NCBI GenBank assembly: GCA_030407315.1
Contig: JALQPE010000085.1
Location: 1 to 39,244 of the forward strand
From: Asparagopsis taxiformis
Lineage: Eukaryota > Rhodophyta > Florideophyceae > Bonnemaisoniales > Bonnemaisoniaceae
DNA length: 39,244 bases
Direction: 5' to 3'
Shown here: positions 1 through 9,298 of the stretch, piece after piece
Numbering within the stretch: the stretch's first letter is position 1
How the letters are laid out: every line of letters starts with the position of its first letter
Program-made: the position numbers and the translations under genes
The notes under the pieces: model-generated
Database searches by the model: none
Told to the model about the DNA's origin: nothing
What the model saw: the letters and a program-made list of their open reading frames with translations, nothing else

Positions 1-4
1 GATT

Positions 5-532
5 GTGTTGCCGAAAAAATTGAGCGTTCGACCATCGCTGATTAAGCATCCAAATGCAGGAAGAGGGCTCTTCGCTGAACAGACATTTAATGTTGGCGAC
101 GAAGTATGTGCATACTACGGAACTGTTGTGTACTCTGATATGAGCAAGGAGTCGATGAGGTTCGCGTACGGAGAGGGTCACATGGCGATAACGAAGGAAA
201 CATTCTTGATGTATGCCATCAAGCTGTATGCAACAGCGGAGGACGACGAAAACATCGAGCATCCAATTTGGATTGTTCCGGCTCCGTTCTGTTCGGCGCA
301 GTTCATCAACGACCCGCGGTATTTGCGAGGTGAGGACACTCCGGCGGAAGACACCAGGCGGATGGCCAACGTCGAGTTTGTCGAGAACTACAGCAGCGGT
401 TCGACGGGGAAGAAGCTCAAGGCGAAGGACCTAGAAAATCCGAAGATCATTGTAGTACGTGCAATCCGCGATATCCGTCCGGGGCAGGAGCTCTACGTTC
501 ATTATGGGACAGCGTTTAGAGCATGGAATTAG
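5..532 (+). CDS. SET-domain protein (5' end incomplete)
   Basis: The 175-residue ORF carries SET-domain landmarks: GRGLFA at residues 19-24 with hydrophobic and acidic residues after it, FINDP at 100-104 followed by NVEF at 122-125 (in the place of the usual NHxxxN region), and GQELYVHYG at 160-168 near the C-terminus. SET proteins usually transfer methyl groups from S-adenosylmethionine to lysines of histones or other proteins. No pre-SET or post-SET cysteine clusters are visible. The true start is probably upstream: in the right-arm copy the frame stays open outward for about 90 more residues toward a DNA methyltransferase. Here one extra base near position 12 shifts that frame. Substrate unknown. 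Confidence 0.75.
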   Translation: MLPKKLSVRPSLIKHPNAGRGLFAEQTFNVGDEVCAYYGTVVYSDMSKESMRFAYGEGHMAITKETFLMYAIKLYATAEDDENIEHPIWIVPAPFCSAQFINDPRYLRGEDTPAEDTRRMANVEFVENYSSGSTGKKLKAKDLENPKIIVVRAIRDIRPGQELYVHYGTAFRAWN

Positions 533-1186
533 GGTCACGAAAGATGTTTTCATTTCGACTACAAATAAAGCTACGTTCCAGAGTTGAAGTATATCATATA
601 ATGCAGCATGTCCAGCCACCATTACTCCAGGGTGAAACCTATTGAGCAGTACTCGCCTGTCAAAAACCAATCGTTCACACTCTAGATGCACTTCGTCCGA
701 GCAGTGAACCTGACTGCTTGGATGCTGTTATGCGTGCAGATGCAAAATACACGACCAAGTTGAAATGGACGCCCGGTGGATGTCCAGCTCAGTTGCATTG
801 CTGTCCGGCCCAGAAATTCTACAATTCAGGGCAGAAAAAAATATTGCAAAAAACATCGATTTGGGCGGTCGAAAGTGCCGTACGGCACACCCCCATCTCA
901 AAAACATGTTCACATGTGCATGTTTTTGAGAATAGCCCAAATTTTAATTCAAATCAGGACGTCTTCCGGACATAGGGGTGCTCGCGGCCTAGCTCGACAG
1001 CTGTAATTGTACCTCATTAAATACTGTTGATGACTGCCTACCGTATACAATCTGGACTGTTGGCGTATTCTCCGGTACTTGACCTGAACGTTCATCGCAG
1101 ACCGTTGTGGTTACCGACACTATACAGCAATCTTTTTTGTATCTCGTGCAACTCAATCGTTCCATCGCTTCCGGGAAGGCTTCATT
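533..1186. other. Intergenic stretch with two conserved palindromes
   Basis: No convincing coding sequence. It holds a 14-bp perfect palindrome (875-888, GTGCCGTACGGCAC) and, 7 bases on, a hairpin with 13-bp arms (896-908 and 919-931) around a 10-base loop that itself contains CACATGTG. Both are conserved without change in the right arm. Lying between the SET gene and the start of the next gene, they may be regulatory or 3'-end structures; this is inference. Confidence 0.6.
896..931. repeat. Hairpin, 13-bp perfect arms
   Basis: TCTCAAAAACATG at 896-908 pairs exactly with 919-931. The loop TTCACATGTG contains an 8-bp palindrome. The same structure occurs reverse-complemented in the right arm near 37591-37626 with no change, although nearby sequence differs between arms. 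Confidence 0.8.
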
Positions 1187-1873
1187 ATGCCGCCGCGTAT
1201 TGCGAAGAAAGCTCCAAAGCCTCCGGGCCTCCAGAAAACCCGGTCAGCAGCTGCTGTATCGAGTGCCCGACAATCCCGTGCGAAGAAGCGGTCTGGGCCT
1301 ACCGGCAGCATTGAACCGCGGTCCGGTAGTCGCAAGACGGACCGGCGCAGAACTGGGGATCCGCAGCGAGAAAGTGAGGAAGGAGGAACGGCGCGGAGAG
1401 AGATGGGGCTTGACCGAGGCAAGCGTGCTCGCAGGGACAGTGAACATCATGATGATGACATGATAGTGGCTCAAAACATGTTGGAATTGCGGCAGAGTGC
1501 TATGGCAAAGGTAGTTCCTCCCGGGTTGGCAGATGCGGAGGTGCTGCAGACGGAGTCCCAGCCGGGGGTTCGCGAGACACTGGAGGCTGTGACCCCCACT
1601 GCGCCAACTATGCCGAGTACATCAGCCCCAGCAGGTAATGCAGTCAGGGACCCGAGGATAGCGGCAAGGGATGTTGTTTCTGAGCAACGTTCACAGGATG
1701 CCAACTATCATCGGCGGTCAGGTGGTACTGAGGGGAGAGAGCAGCCGGAGTGCGGGCCTCGTCACAACAGACTGTCATTGGTGCCAAATATGCGCGTAAC
1801 GCCCCCGCGACGTCAGGCTATTGCCGATGGAGGACATCATATTCCCGATAGCGTGGAGATGGGGGGACGGTGA
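1187..1873 (+). CDS. Basic, disordered N-terminal part of coiled-coil gene
   Basis: A 228-residue ORF from an ATG, rich in Arg, Lys, Ser, Pro and Gly, with several nuclear-localisation-like basic clusters in the first 90 residues (for example RAKKR and KRARR) and a low-complexity Pro/Thr/Ser middle. It ends only 4 bases into the next ORF, which is in the adjacent frame and lacks an ATG at its start. Comparing the arms near 1855-1866 shows G-run differences: this copy has one G fewer at GTGGAG than the right arm has at GTGGGAG. With that base the two ORFs would form one reading frame. I therefore read it as the N-terminus of a single protein of about 760 residues. Function unknown. Confidence 0.55.
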   Translation: MPPRIAKKAPKPPGLQKTRSAAAVSSARQSRAKKRSGPTGSIEPRSGSRKTDRRRTGDPQRESEEGGTARREMGLDRGKRARRDSEHHDDDMIVAQNMLELRQSAMAKVVPPGLADAEVLQTESQPGVRETLEAVTPTAPTMPSTSAPAGNAVRDPRIAARDVVSEQRSQDANYHRRSGGTEGREQPECGPRHNRLSLVPNMRVTPPRRQAIADGGHHIPDSVEMGGR

Positions 1874-3471
1874 GGGCAGAGAGGTTGCATCCGCCGGAAT
1901 CCATCGATTTAATGGCGAGTCGCATCAATGCGCAGAAGAAGAAGATCGCGGAGCTGGAAAAAAAAGTGTTTAGCCAGGACATAGCAAACAAGGCGCTCAC
2001 CACGGAGATAGTTGCGTTGGAGGCTAAGGTGAAGACTCTGCAGGCGGAAAATGCCAGCCTTACTGCAATTGCGAGAACAGGTAGAATCAGTGATCACGGT
2101 GGCGGTAAGTCGAAAATACAGAAAGCCATTCCTGTGAAATACCTTGGAGTTCTTAGGGCGGTTGAGGAAAACCTGACAAAGTGGTGCAAGAACGAGACTA
2201 TGGAGCTGGACCCTATAGCGGAACAAACGCAGAGACGTTGGACTGGACGTACCATCGAGGTAGAGCCGGTAGAAGGGACACTTTGGAGCGAAAACGGTGT
2301 AGGATATATTGCTACCCCTCCGGGCTATATCATCAAGAATCTGCAGTGGTATACACCTTCGTACAGAGACGAGAGTGATCTGCTGAATGACTTGGTGCGA
2401 CACGTACTGCGTCAAAGTCCGTGGTGTGATGTGTTTTCCGATGAGGAGCAGCGTGTGTGCTGTCAAGAGGCTGTGGCGGGGAGCAAGGAATTGAAAGTGA
2501 AGGTGACGCAGAAACTGTCCGACGTGATGAGTGCACGGAAGCGTAATGCGAGGGACAGATTGTTCGGTTCGCTGGGGTACACGAAATTAATGTCTAGATG
2601 CACGATGCTGACGACGCGAGCTGAGATGGACGAGCGAGAGGATCAAAAGCGCGAAGCGTCTGAGAAGCTTTTGAAACGGGAAAGCAACGGTGATTTGGAT
2701 ATGGGGAGGTGGCGAACGGCACCGTTCTCAGAGCTGCGATACAGCAAAGGCATGGTTCCTGACAGCTTCGAAATGGAAGTGAATGGTGATGCATGGTTTA
2801 ACAACCGAGTAGCTGTGAATGTGCTGGACATCTTCAGGGGGTATTCGATACGACCAGAACAAGTAATGGACATAGAGACGAGCATACTAACGCTGGCGCG
2901 CCTGGATGCTTGGCTAGTGACTACTGTGGAGTGTTTGGATGAACCGAAGGGGAAAGGAGGTGCACGGCAGAAGGAGTTTACAAGGCGGTACAGTCAATAT
3001 GTGGGGGTAGCTTTTCAGCAATTAGTTGGTATGGTGGTGTACTGCATGTCTTGTCTCCAAGGCTCGCAAGCAAGGGAAGAAACGGACGTTGTCGAGAGCG
3101 AACAGCGGACTAGTGCACAGTCACGGCATGTGTTTGCAAGCCGTACTGTGACGAGAGAGGCTGTTGAAGTGTGGCAAAGCGGAGAGGGGTCTGGAATTGT
3201 TCATGTCGTTGATGATGTAAACCGCTGCTCATCACTTGTTCTAGTGTCCGAGGATTGGATTCAATCGCATATTACGTCAAACCTCGGTGCTGTAATGGAT
3301 TGTGTGATTGCGCAAGGACTAATTGGCGCAGAACTTTTCGTCGTTGACCCATATGCTGGACACCTGAGTGCAAACCTGAATGTCGAAATCAATGCCCCAC
3401 AGTATGGGGGCATGGAGCGGCGCCATGCAGCCACTGCTGATAACGGTTTTGGCGTAATGGAGGATGGTTGA
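1870..3471 (+). CDS. Coiled-coil protein of unknown function, C-terminal part
   Basis: A 533-residue open frame whose first codon is GTG, so it is probably not independently started but the continuation of the preceding ORF. Residues about 14-70 form a clear coiled coil (regular Leu, Ile and Ala heptads with Lys and Glu). The rest is a globular region with Trp-containing segments near residues 108-160 and no motif I recognise. It converges with the transposase gene, leaving 77 bases between the stop codons. This arrangement is also kept in the other arm, which suggests the two genes travel together, possibly as transposase plus accessory DNA-binding protein. The right-arm copy is broken in several places. 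Confidence 0.6.
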   Translation: MRAERLHPPESIDLMASRINAQKKKIAELEKKVFSQDIANKALTTEIVALEAKVKTLQAENASLTAIARTGRISDHGGGKSKIQKAIPVKYLGVLRAVEENLTKWCKNETMELDPIAEQTQRRWTGRTIEVEPVEGTLWSENGVGYIATPPGYIIKNLQWYTPSYRDESDLLNDLVRHVLRQSPWCDVFSDEEQRVCCQEAVAGSKELKVKVTQKLSDVMSARKRNARDRLFGSLGYTKLMSRCTMLTTRAEMDEREDQKREASEKLLKRESNGDLDMGRWRTAPFSELRYSKGMVPDSFEMEVNGDAWFNNRVAVNVLDIFRGYSIRPEQVMDIETSILTLARLDAWLVTTVECLDEPKGKGGARQKEFTRRYSQYVGVAFQQLVGMVVYCMSCLQGSQAREETDVVESEQRTSAQSRHVFASRTVTREAVEVWQSGEGSGIVHVVDDVNRCSSLVLVSEDWIQSHITSNLGAVMDCVIAQGLIGAELFVVDPYAGHLSANLNVEINAPQYGGMERRHAATADNGFGVMEDG

Positions 3472-3548
3472 AATTAGTGCAGTAAATGTGACGTTGACTA
3501 GAAGGCTTATCATGTAGTACATTATCAATAGAGTGCTGCGATTTAGAT

Positions 3549-6500
3549 TTATTCTTCTTCATTATCATCTGTGAACTGGTAATCAGTGTTGGTGTAGAAG
3601 CGGTTGAGATAGAAACGGTGGTCCGACCAGTGCATTTGTTTCGTAAATGGCTTGACTGGAAAGTTACTTCGTACGATGTGCACGGTGCCAGATATAGTAG
3701 ATGCAGGAATGAGGTCAAACCAAGGACCACCTGCACTGTGGGATGCAGTGTCATTGCTGTCAACGGATCCGTTGTCCGGGTCCCATGTGGACCACTTTAA
3801 ACAAATGCACCCAAGTGATTTTTCCACAGCGGTTTTTGGGGCAAAGCAGGTCATATACTGAACGAAAGCGAGTTCTACAGGTTGAAACAGGTTTGGAGAC
3901 TGCAGGCGTACCAGTGCCAGGACGCGCCCTACCCATATGGTTCTGTAGTCATCGGCAGTTCCGGAGATGACGACAAAGGAGTACTGCGATCTCTTTGCGG
4001 GGCCGAATGATGAAGTTGCAAAGACGCGCTGCTGCTTGTGCCTCGACACGTTTGTGGGGCGAAGCATGCCACTGTGCGGGTCAAAGTCGTCGGCATCTGG
4101 GACGTACCCTCCCATGACGTAGGCGGACTTTACCACGGTGACGGAAATGTCCATGTCATGTATTGGAGGGCCTTCTGCCGTGGCGCGCAGTCTAGCGAGG
4201 GTGAGGAACGCTTGTGCAGCTGTGTCACCGAGTTGCTGGAATAGCGTTATGGTGCCAGACGGGAACGAGGAGTTGTGCAGCGGCAAAAGAGTGGCAGGAT
4301 CGGGCTGTCCGTCGATATCTGCAACGAGGAGGGTTGCATCGGGCAGCAGGGAGGCAAAGTCGTGCAGTGCAACGGTGAATCCGTCGCGAACGAGTACTGC
4401 ACCGTCTGTGGGCGATATCATGCGTGCGTTTCCCAATGTGTTCGATGGGGTATGACCAGTTGGAGTGGCCAAGGAGAATTCCATGTGGCGAATAGTCTCT
4501 TCCATGGCTGTGGAGCGCCTTCGAGAGGTTTTCCTATAACTCTGTTTGAACAGAAGATGCGAGTGTTCGTAGGGGCCTGCATCAATGTGTTCCAGGGCGC
4601 CATATCTCTGCAAGTCACCGGGAAGATGGTCTAGAAGATGGAACTTGAAAGTTTTGAGACCTGTGGTGTGGAATGGGCCGAGGGTGGAGAGCATTGATTG
4701 TTTGAAATAGGAAATGGAGTTCTGGAGGCTTTCTAGTTCGGCGGCAGTCCAGTGCTTGATGCGACCGCGTTTCATGACCCATGCGACGAGGTCAGAGTAT
4801 TGCGTGCAGATGGAAGTGAGGGGGGCTGTATCTACTTCGTCACAGCATGTGTCAATGAATGCTGCGATGAAAGGGAACACCATGTCGACATGGTGATAGT
4901 CTTTGGCTGCGAGCATGCCGCGTATGCCGTCCTCCGTGAAGAGGCCGTTCAAATTGGTGCCCTTCTCACCCTTGGAGAAGTCGACATGAAGACCGGTGAT
5001 GTAGTAGTCGCGTTCGATAGCGGACAGAATGCTGTTTGAGCCGGCGAGGATGGATTTTTTCACCTTCTTGAAGGTGCGAGGTGTCCCGGAATGGGAGGCA
5101 GTGGTGGTGAGGTCTGGGGAGCTGAGGCGGTGGACAATGCACTGTTTGATGAGCTTTGAGATGCCGAGGTGGAGATTGTGCAGAGGCTCGAAGGAGAAAA
5201 TGTTGTAGGGGTCTAGGGGACTGTTGGTGGGTAAAAGAGCGGTCGATTCGAGGACAGAGTGTTGTTCGAGGAGGGAGAGAGCTTCGAGCGGAGCAGTTGT
5301 ATGCTCCTGAGCGCTCTCTTGGCGTGCAGAGCGTGTATCATCGAGGGAGCGGGGCTGGTGTGGCGCGCTGGATTCAAGTTGAGTGGCGGGGATGTAGCAG
5401 CGGTGGCAGGGATGTGTGGTGGTAGTGCTGTTGCGAGTGCATGACAGCTCTTTGGCCTCTGGAAAGTCGCAGCAATAATTGGCTAGGATGGGAAAGCATT
5501 GGCGGGCAGTTGCAGTGGAGTCTGTGCAGGGGAACCCGGAAGAGAACGCGGTGGATAGGGACGAAAACACTTTTTCGAGTGCTTTATGAAGAATATCAAT
5601 TTTGCGAGCGCGACTAGCAGAACTAGAGGTTGTCGGCATTTCATCACCGAACAAGGCGTTGGACGAAGGGTTAACAATGTACGGAAGATACCCGACGATG
5701 GTGAGGCCGGTACGGATGCAGTGGCGACGGAGGGGGGCGGAGAAGTTGAGCAGTGTGACGTGTATGGGGTATGCGACGATTGCGGAGCTCTTGAGGCTTG
5801 TGCTGCTCTTGTCGGAGTACACTTGGAGGAGGCCGGCAAAGGAGGAAGCGGTGGGATCATTTTCCTCTGCCCATACGACCTGTGGATCTTCCGAGAGCTG
5901 CACGCGCTGTCTAGTAACCTGGTGCAGCGTTTTCGCGAATTCTGTGTGTAGGGGATGAGAAAATATTGCGGTGCCGTCTGGGGCGGTCTGTGGGGAGGGG
6001 TGGAAGAGAGTATTTTGGTCGTTAGCCAGTGCTAACTGCCTGCGGAGCATGTCGACTGGGTCGCGGAGGTACAGCTGTGCCGAGTACTTACCAGTTTTGT
6101 CTGGAATGATGTGGCTCTTGTAACCTTCGGTGCGGAAATGTGTTTCGACCATGGAAGCGGTAACGTGGCGACATTCTTCTACGGTGCGAACGGCGCTGTT
6201 GAACTTTTCTAGGGAGAATGCGGGGTCTTGTAGGATGGTGATGACTTCGCTCACGCGGCCAGCGCCGGCCTTGTACTCGAGGGTTGTGAGACTGGCGGCG
6301 AGGGATTGCACGAGGAGGTCTGCGCGGGAGGGGGTTGAGGTTGGTGGCAGTGAAGCGTCACAGGGTGAGTCGCTGGAGGAAGCACGACCAGATTCTGGGT
6401 CTGGGGAGCTGGGTTGCGGGGAATCATGGTCGCCGTTTCGAGCAGGCTCATGGGTGACGGCAGGGACACGAGCGTTGTTGAAATGTTGGGGAGAGGGGTT

Positions 6501-6587
6501 GAAACGGTAGCGACACGTTCGCTCATGCAGCGCGAGCGCATAAGCATCTACGCAGTAGTAGAAGCACCCTTCATACTTGCATTCCAT
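3549..6587 (-). CDS. CACTA/Plavaka-like transposase
   Basis: A 1012-residue ORF starting at ATG. The N-terminus has a Cys/His cluster (C3, C8, C12, H21, C25) like a degenerate DNA-binding zinc finger, then a Ser/Pro-rich linker to about residue 90. The middle resembles the large transposases of CACTA and Plavaka-type elements: LQVYSDKSS at 255-262 followed by YPIHVTLLNF and IVGYLP, then a DFPEAK segment with CxxC (C394, C397), an EPLHNLHLGI segment, and later HIDAGPYEH with a basic YRKTSRRR. D259 and D374 are candidate catalytic acids. The stop codon overlaps an AATAAA (3548-3553), a possible poly(A) signal. The family call comes from motif resemblance; a domesticated relative is possible. 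Confidence 0.6.
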   Translation of the reverse strand: MECKYEGCFYYCVDAYALALHERTCRYRFNPSPQHFNNARVPAVTHEPARNGDHDSPQPSSPDPESGRASSSDSPCDASLPPTSTPSRADLLVQSLAASLTTLEYKAGAGRVSEVITILQDPAFSLEKFNSAVRTVEECRHVTASMVETHFRTEGYKSHIIPDKTGKYSAQLYLRDPVDMLRRQLALANDQNTLFHPSPQTAPDGTAIFSHPLHTEFAKTLHQVTRQRVQLSEDPQVVWAEENDPTASSFAGLLQVYSDKSSTSLKSSAIVAYPIHVTLLNFSAPLRRHCIRTGLTIVGYLPYIVNPSSNALFGDEMPTTSSSASRARKIDILHKALEKVFSSLSTAFSSGFPCTDSTATARQCFPILANYCCDFPEAKELSCTRNSTTTTHPCHRCYIPATQLESSAPHQPRSLDDTRSARQESAQEHTTAPLEALSLLEQHSVLESTALLPTNSPLDPYNIFSFEPLHNLHLGISKLIKQCIVHRLSSPDLTTTASHSGTPRTFKKVKKSILAGSNSILSAIERDYYITGLHVDFSKGEKGTNLNGLFTEDGIRGMLAAKDYHHVDMVFPFIAAFIDTCCDEVDTAPLTSICTQYSDLVAWVMKRGRIKHWTAAELESLQNSISYFKQSMLSTLGPFHTTGLKTFKFHLLDHLPGDLQRYGALEHIDAGPYEHSHLLFKQSYRKTSRRRSTAMEETIRHMEFSLATPTGHTPSNTLGNARMISPTDGAVLVRDGFTVALHDFASLLPDATLLVADIDGQPDPATLLPLHNSSFPSGTITLFQQLGDTAAQAFLTLARLRATAEGPPIHDMDISVTVVKSAYVMGGYVPDADDFDPHSGMLRPTNVSRHKQQRVFATSSFGPAKRSQYSFVVISGTADDYRTIWVGRVLALVRLQSPNLFQPVELAFVQYMTCFAPKTAVEKSLGCICLKWSTWDPDNGSVDSNDTASHSAGGPWFDLIPASTISGTVHIVRSNFPVKPFTKQMHWSDHRFYLNRFYTNTDYQFTDDNEEE

Positions 6588-7347
6588 GTCGAGTTTTGAC
6601 GCAAAAGGGAGGATTGCGAGCTGAACAGGGGAGACTGTGCCGTCCAGATGCGACCAATTTTATTTTTGTGGTGCTTTCGAGACTTGGAATGTAACGTGTT
6701 CGTAGTTTTTGGGTAGTAGTTTTGTGCTCACTCCAGCTGACATCCCAACGGTGGAATTTAACCGAGAGTTCAATCATTTCCAACTGTTACATCACATTGC
6801 GTGCTGGCAACGTGTGCATGGAAGGACGAACGACTGCCCTGGGAGATGAATTTTCAATTAATTCATTTGTAATAATAAACTTTTTTATTTCCAAACTTCG
6901 TGGAATCTGAATGTGCTTTACAGCGGATATGCCACAGATCATGTAAGGAAAGCAAATGGATTCTCATATATATGATTATATGTTTATATTCGTTGTTCTC
7001 GATCCGGATCTCTTTGTTCGGGGAATCAGAGACCATGGCTTGGGCCATACTCAATCTCACTGCCGGCGATGATTTCGAGTATGCACAGCAAGACTTAAGC
7101 GGACGCAGAAAGCTGTCCGGTCGACGCCGCAGGCTCCACTCCGCCCTCATCACCGACTGATCTTCTTTGACCGACTTTGCTTTGTACGTGCGCGAATCTT
7201 GATCAAGATTCGCGCACGTACCTTCGTTCCATCCTCTACCCTCGAGGGTATGCGTTGAGGGAAGCGTGGGTTTTGAGTCTGACTATTTCCGTTGATGCGA
7301 TATTTTTCATGGGAAGCCTGTTGACTGATGGTGTGTATTGAGCGGAG
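6588..7347. other. Upstream region of the transposase gene, no clear gene
   Basis: Contains AT-rich stretches and one short plus-strand reading frame (7036-7158, about 40 residues, ending in a basic RRKLSGRRRR segment). That frame is cut by a stop codon in the right arm, so I do not call it a gene. A 38-bp perfect palindrome occupies 7184-7221. The stretch may hold the promoter of the minus-strand transposase gene and of the plus-strand microexon array. Confidence 0.5.
7184..7221. repeat. 38-bp perfect palindrome
   Basis: GTACGTGCGCGAATCTTGAT is followed directly by its exact reverse complement, with no loop. The matching place in the right arm (31251-31370) is a longer hairpin with arms of about 58 bases and a 3-base loop, so this copy appears to have lost the outer part of one side. 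Confidence 0.9.
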
Positions 7348-8328
7348 GATGGAAGAGAGGTACGTGAAGTTTTGAAAGTATGCTGTGAGGGAAGGTTGAT
7401 TTTGAGTCTGACTGTTGTGGTTGATTCCGATGTTGTGTAGATGATGCAGGAATGTTGATGACGGAAGGTAAGTTTCATTGAGTGCCAAGATGTGCTTTGC
7501 GAAGATATGGACTGCTGACTATGATTATTGTTAATTGCAAGGTTTTTGGATCATGGTTTGTATTGTGTGTAGGATGGATGAGAGGTACATTTGCGAGTTC
7601 TCAGGGTATGTAGCGAGGGAAACGTTGGTTTTCAATCTGACTGTTGCGATTGAATCCGATGTTGCGTAGGTGATGGAGGAATAGTGATGACGGAAGGTAA
7701 GTCACATTGGGCGCCCAGACCGGTTGTGCGAAGATGCGGAATGCTGACTACTTTTCTTGGCTACACGATTACGTGATTTATGGTTTTTATTGTGTGCAGG
7801 GTGGAACAGGTAAGGTAAGTGTGCGAGTTTTGAAAGTAAGCAGCGAGGGAAGGTTGGTTTTGAGTCTGACTATTTCCGTTGATGCGATATTTTTCATTGG
7901 AAGCCTATTGAGTCATGGTGTGTATTGTGTGGAGCGAAGGTAAGTGTGCGAGTTTTGAAAGTAAGCAGCGAGGGAAGGTTGGTTTTGGGTCTGACTGTTG
8001 TGGTTGATTCCGATGTTGTGTAGATGGTGCAGGAATGTTGATCACAGAAGGTAAGTTTCACTGAGCACCAAGACTTGTTTTGCAAAGATATGGACTGCTG
8101 ACTTTGATTATTCATTGCAAGGTTTTTGGATCATGGTTTGTATTTTGTGTAGGATGGATGATTCAGTCATCCTCTCGGAGAGGTAAGTAAGGGAGTTTCT
8201 AGGATATCTGTCGTGGTAAGCGTTGCTTTTGAGTCTGACTGTTGTGGTTGATTCTGATGTTGTGTATGTGATGCAGGAGTGGTGAAGCAGGAACGGCAGG
8301 ACTGAAGGAGAGTGAAGAAGGGATGTAG
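7348..8328 (+). CDS. Predicted microexon gene: nine exons, eight short introns
   Basis: Eight candidate introns of 90-125 bases sit in tandem. Each has a GTAAGT/GTACGT-like donor (7360, 7468, 7585, 7697, 7810 or 7815, 7940, 8051, 8183), an internal CTGACT resembling a branch point, and an AG acceptor (ends 7449, 7572, 7678, 7799, 7934, 8032, 8152, 8276). The exons between them are 12, 18, 12, 18, 10, 5, 18 and 30 bases, then a final exon. Every exon joins as AG|G, and reading from ATG 7349 the frame stays open for 57 codons to TAG at 8326. The product would be a short acidic/basic decapeptide-like repeat (MEERNVDDGR, MDERNSDDGR and variants). Seven of the eight exons are identical in the right arm. 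The 5-base exon is the weakest; skipping it with donor 7815 also keeps frame. No transcript evidence. Confidence 0.5.
7360..8276 (+). repeat. Tandem duplication of intron pairs (about 225-240 bp units)
   Basis: Two intron types alternate. One begins GTACGT or GTAAGTGTGCGAG and contains GAGTCTGACT; the other begins GTAAGTTTCA and contains TGCTGACT. A pair makes a unit of about 225-240 bp, present roughly four times with diverged copies. The array looks like repeated duplication of a segment carrying its own splice sites. Confidence 0.75.
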
Positions 8329-8865
8329 GAAGATGGGGAATGAAGCTGTGAGGTGTTTCTGGTATGTGTATATTTTGGGGCATACGATAGAAGTGAGAGT
8401 GCGTTTCAAGTGGTGTAAGATTTTGCTGACCATGTTCGTGTTTGATGTCTTGATGATTTAATGCGCTGGGGTGGTGTCGAGGAAAGCGGGGATGGTATTG
8501 GGAAGGAGCGTATTTTTTGTAATCTAGGTCGTGAGGGTTCTTGCAGTATGTGCGGATGGTGGTGCATGGCGTTCGGATGGTAGGGAGAACGCGATAGTGA
8601 GGGAGATGGGTGATCGACGATATGCTGACAGGTATTTTGTATTCTGGCTGGATACGTATTTCCTATTCTAACCGGGTATTTATTTCCTATTCTAACCGGG
8701 TATTTATTTCCTATTCTGACCAGATATGTATTCCCTATTCTAGAGAGACGTATTGTATACGAGCAGTTTCGTAAATGAGAGAATAAAATACGGTCCGATA
8801 TGGGCCCTGAATTTACCATCCGCTGTAATTTCTTCCCTCCCGGTTTTCGCTGATATATTGTATAC
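8329..8865. other. Non-coding stretch with 24-bp tandem repeats
   Basis: Holds the 24-bp repeat array at about 8640-8741. A minus-strand open frame (8406-8819) translates the array as octapeptides of the RIGNKYPV type. A similar frame exists in the right arm with more copies, but its open state depends on compensating indels there. I treat it as repeat-derived rather than a proven gene. Confidence 0.45.
8640..8741. repeat. 24-bp minisatellite, about four copies
   Basis: Units built on TATTCTAACCGGGTATTTAT plus four bases. The counterpart at about 29706-29890 has more copies and a different major variant (CAGCCAGAATACG type), so the array has expanded and been homogenised independently in the two arms. 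Confidence 0.8.
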
Positions 8866-9298
8866 TGGATGTCGGGTCCTAGTATTCCGCCATATGTACT
8901 AGAGAAAGTGGATGTCGGGTCCTAGTATTCCGCCATATGTACTAGAGAAAGTGGATGTCGGGTCCTAGTATTCCGCCAAACGTACTAGAGAAAGTGGATG
9001 TCGGGTCCTAGTATTCCGCCATATGTACTAGAGAAAGTGGATGTCGGGTCCTAGTATTCCGCCATATGTACTAGAGAAAGTGGATGTCGGGTCCTAGTAT
9101 TCCGCCAAACGTACTAGAGAAAGTGGATGTCGGGTCCTAGTATTCCGCCATATGTACTAGAGAAAGTGGATGTCGGGTCCTAGTATTCCGCCATATGTAC
9201 TAGAGAAAGTGGATGTCGGGTCCTAGTATTCCGCCATATGTACTAGAGAAAGTGGATGTCGGGCCCTAGTATTCCGCCATATGTACTAGAGAAAGTGG
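8866..9298. repeat. 43-bp minisatellite, ten copies
   Basis: Units start at 8866, 8909, 8952, 8995, 9038, 9081, 9124, 9167, 9210 and 9253, an exact 43-bp period. Two variants differ at one short site: CCATATGT or CCAAACGT. Here the third and sixth units are the AAACGT type. There are no unique spacers, so it is not a CRISPR array. Confidence 0.95.

Noticed and set aside
1027..1463. Alternative ORFs overlapping the start of the coiled-coil gene
   Set aside because: Out-of-frame shadows without motifs; the 1187 ATG frame leads into the long gene.
7036..7158. Small basic protein of about 40 residues
   Set aside because: The right-arm copy has a stop after LSGR; no other support.
7150..8433. 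Several minus-strand ORFs of 70-110 residues
   Set aside because: They are antisense translations of the intron repeats; their shared peptides (TTSESTTTVR type) follow the repeats and include reversed splice signals.
8406..8819. Octapeptide-repeat protein on the minus strand
   Set aside because: It translates a 24-bp minisatellite, whose length (a multiple of three) keeps any frame open; no start context or domain supports it.
8866..9298. Possible CRISPR array
   Set aside because: The 43-bp units abut directly with no unique spacers, and the context is eukaryotic.
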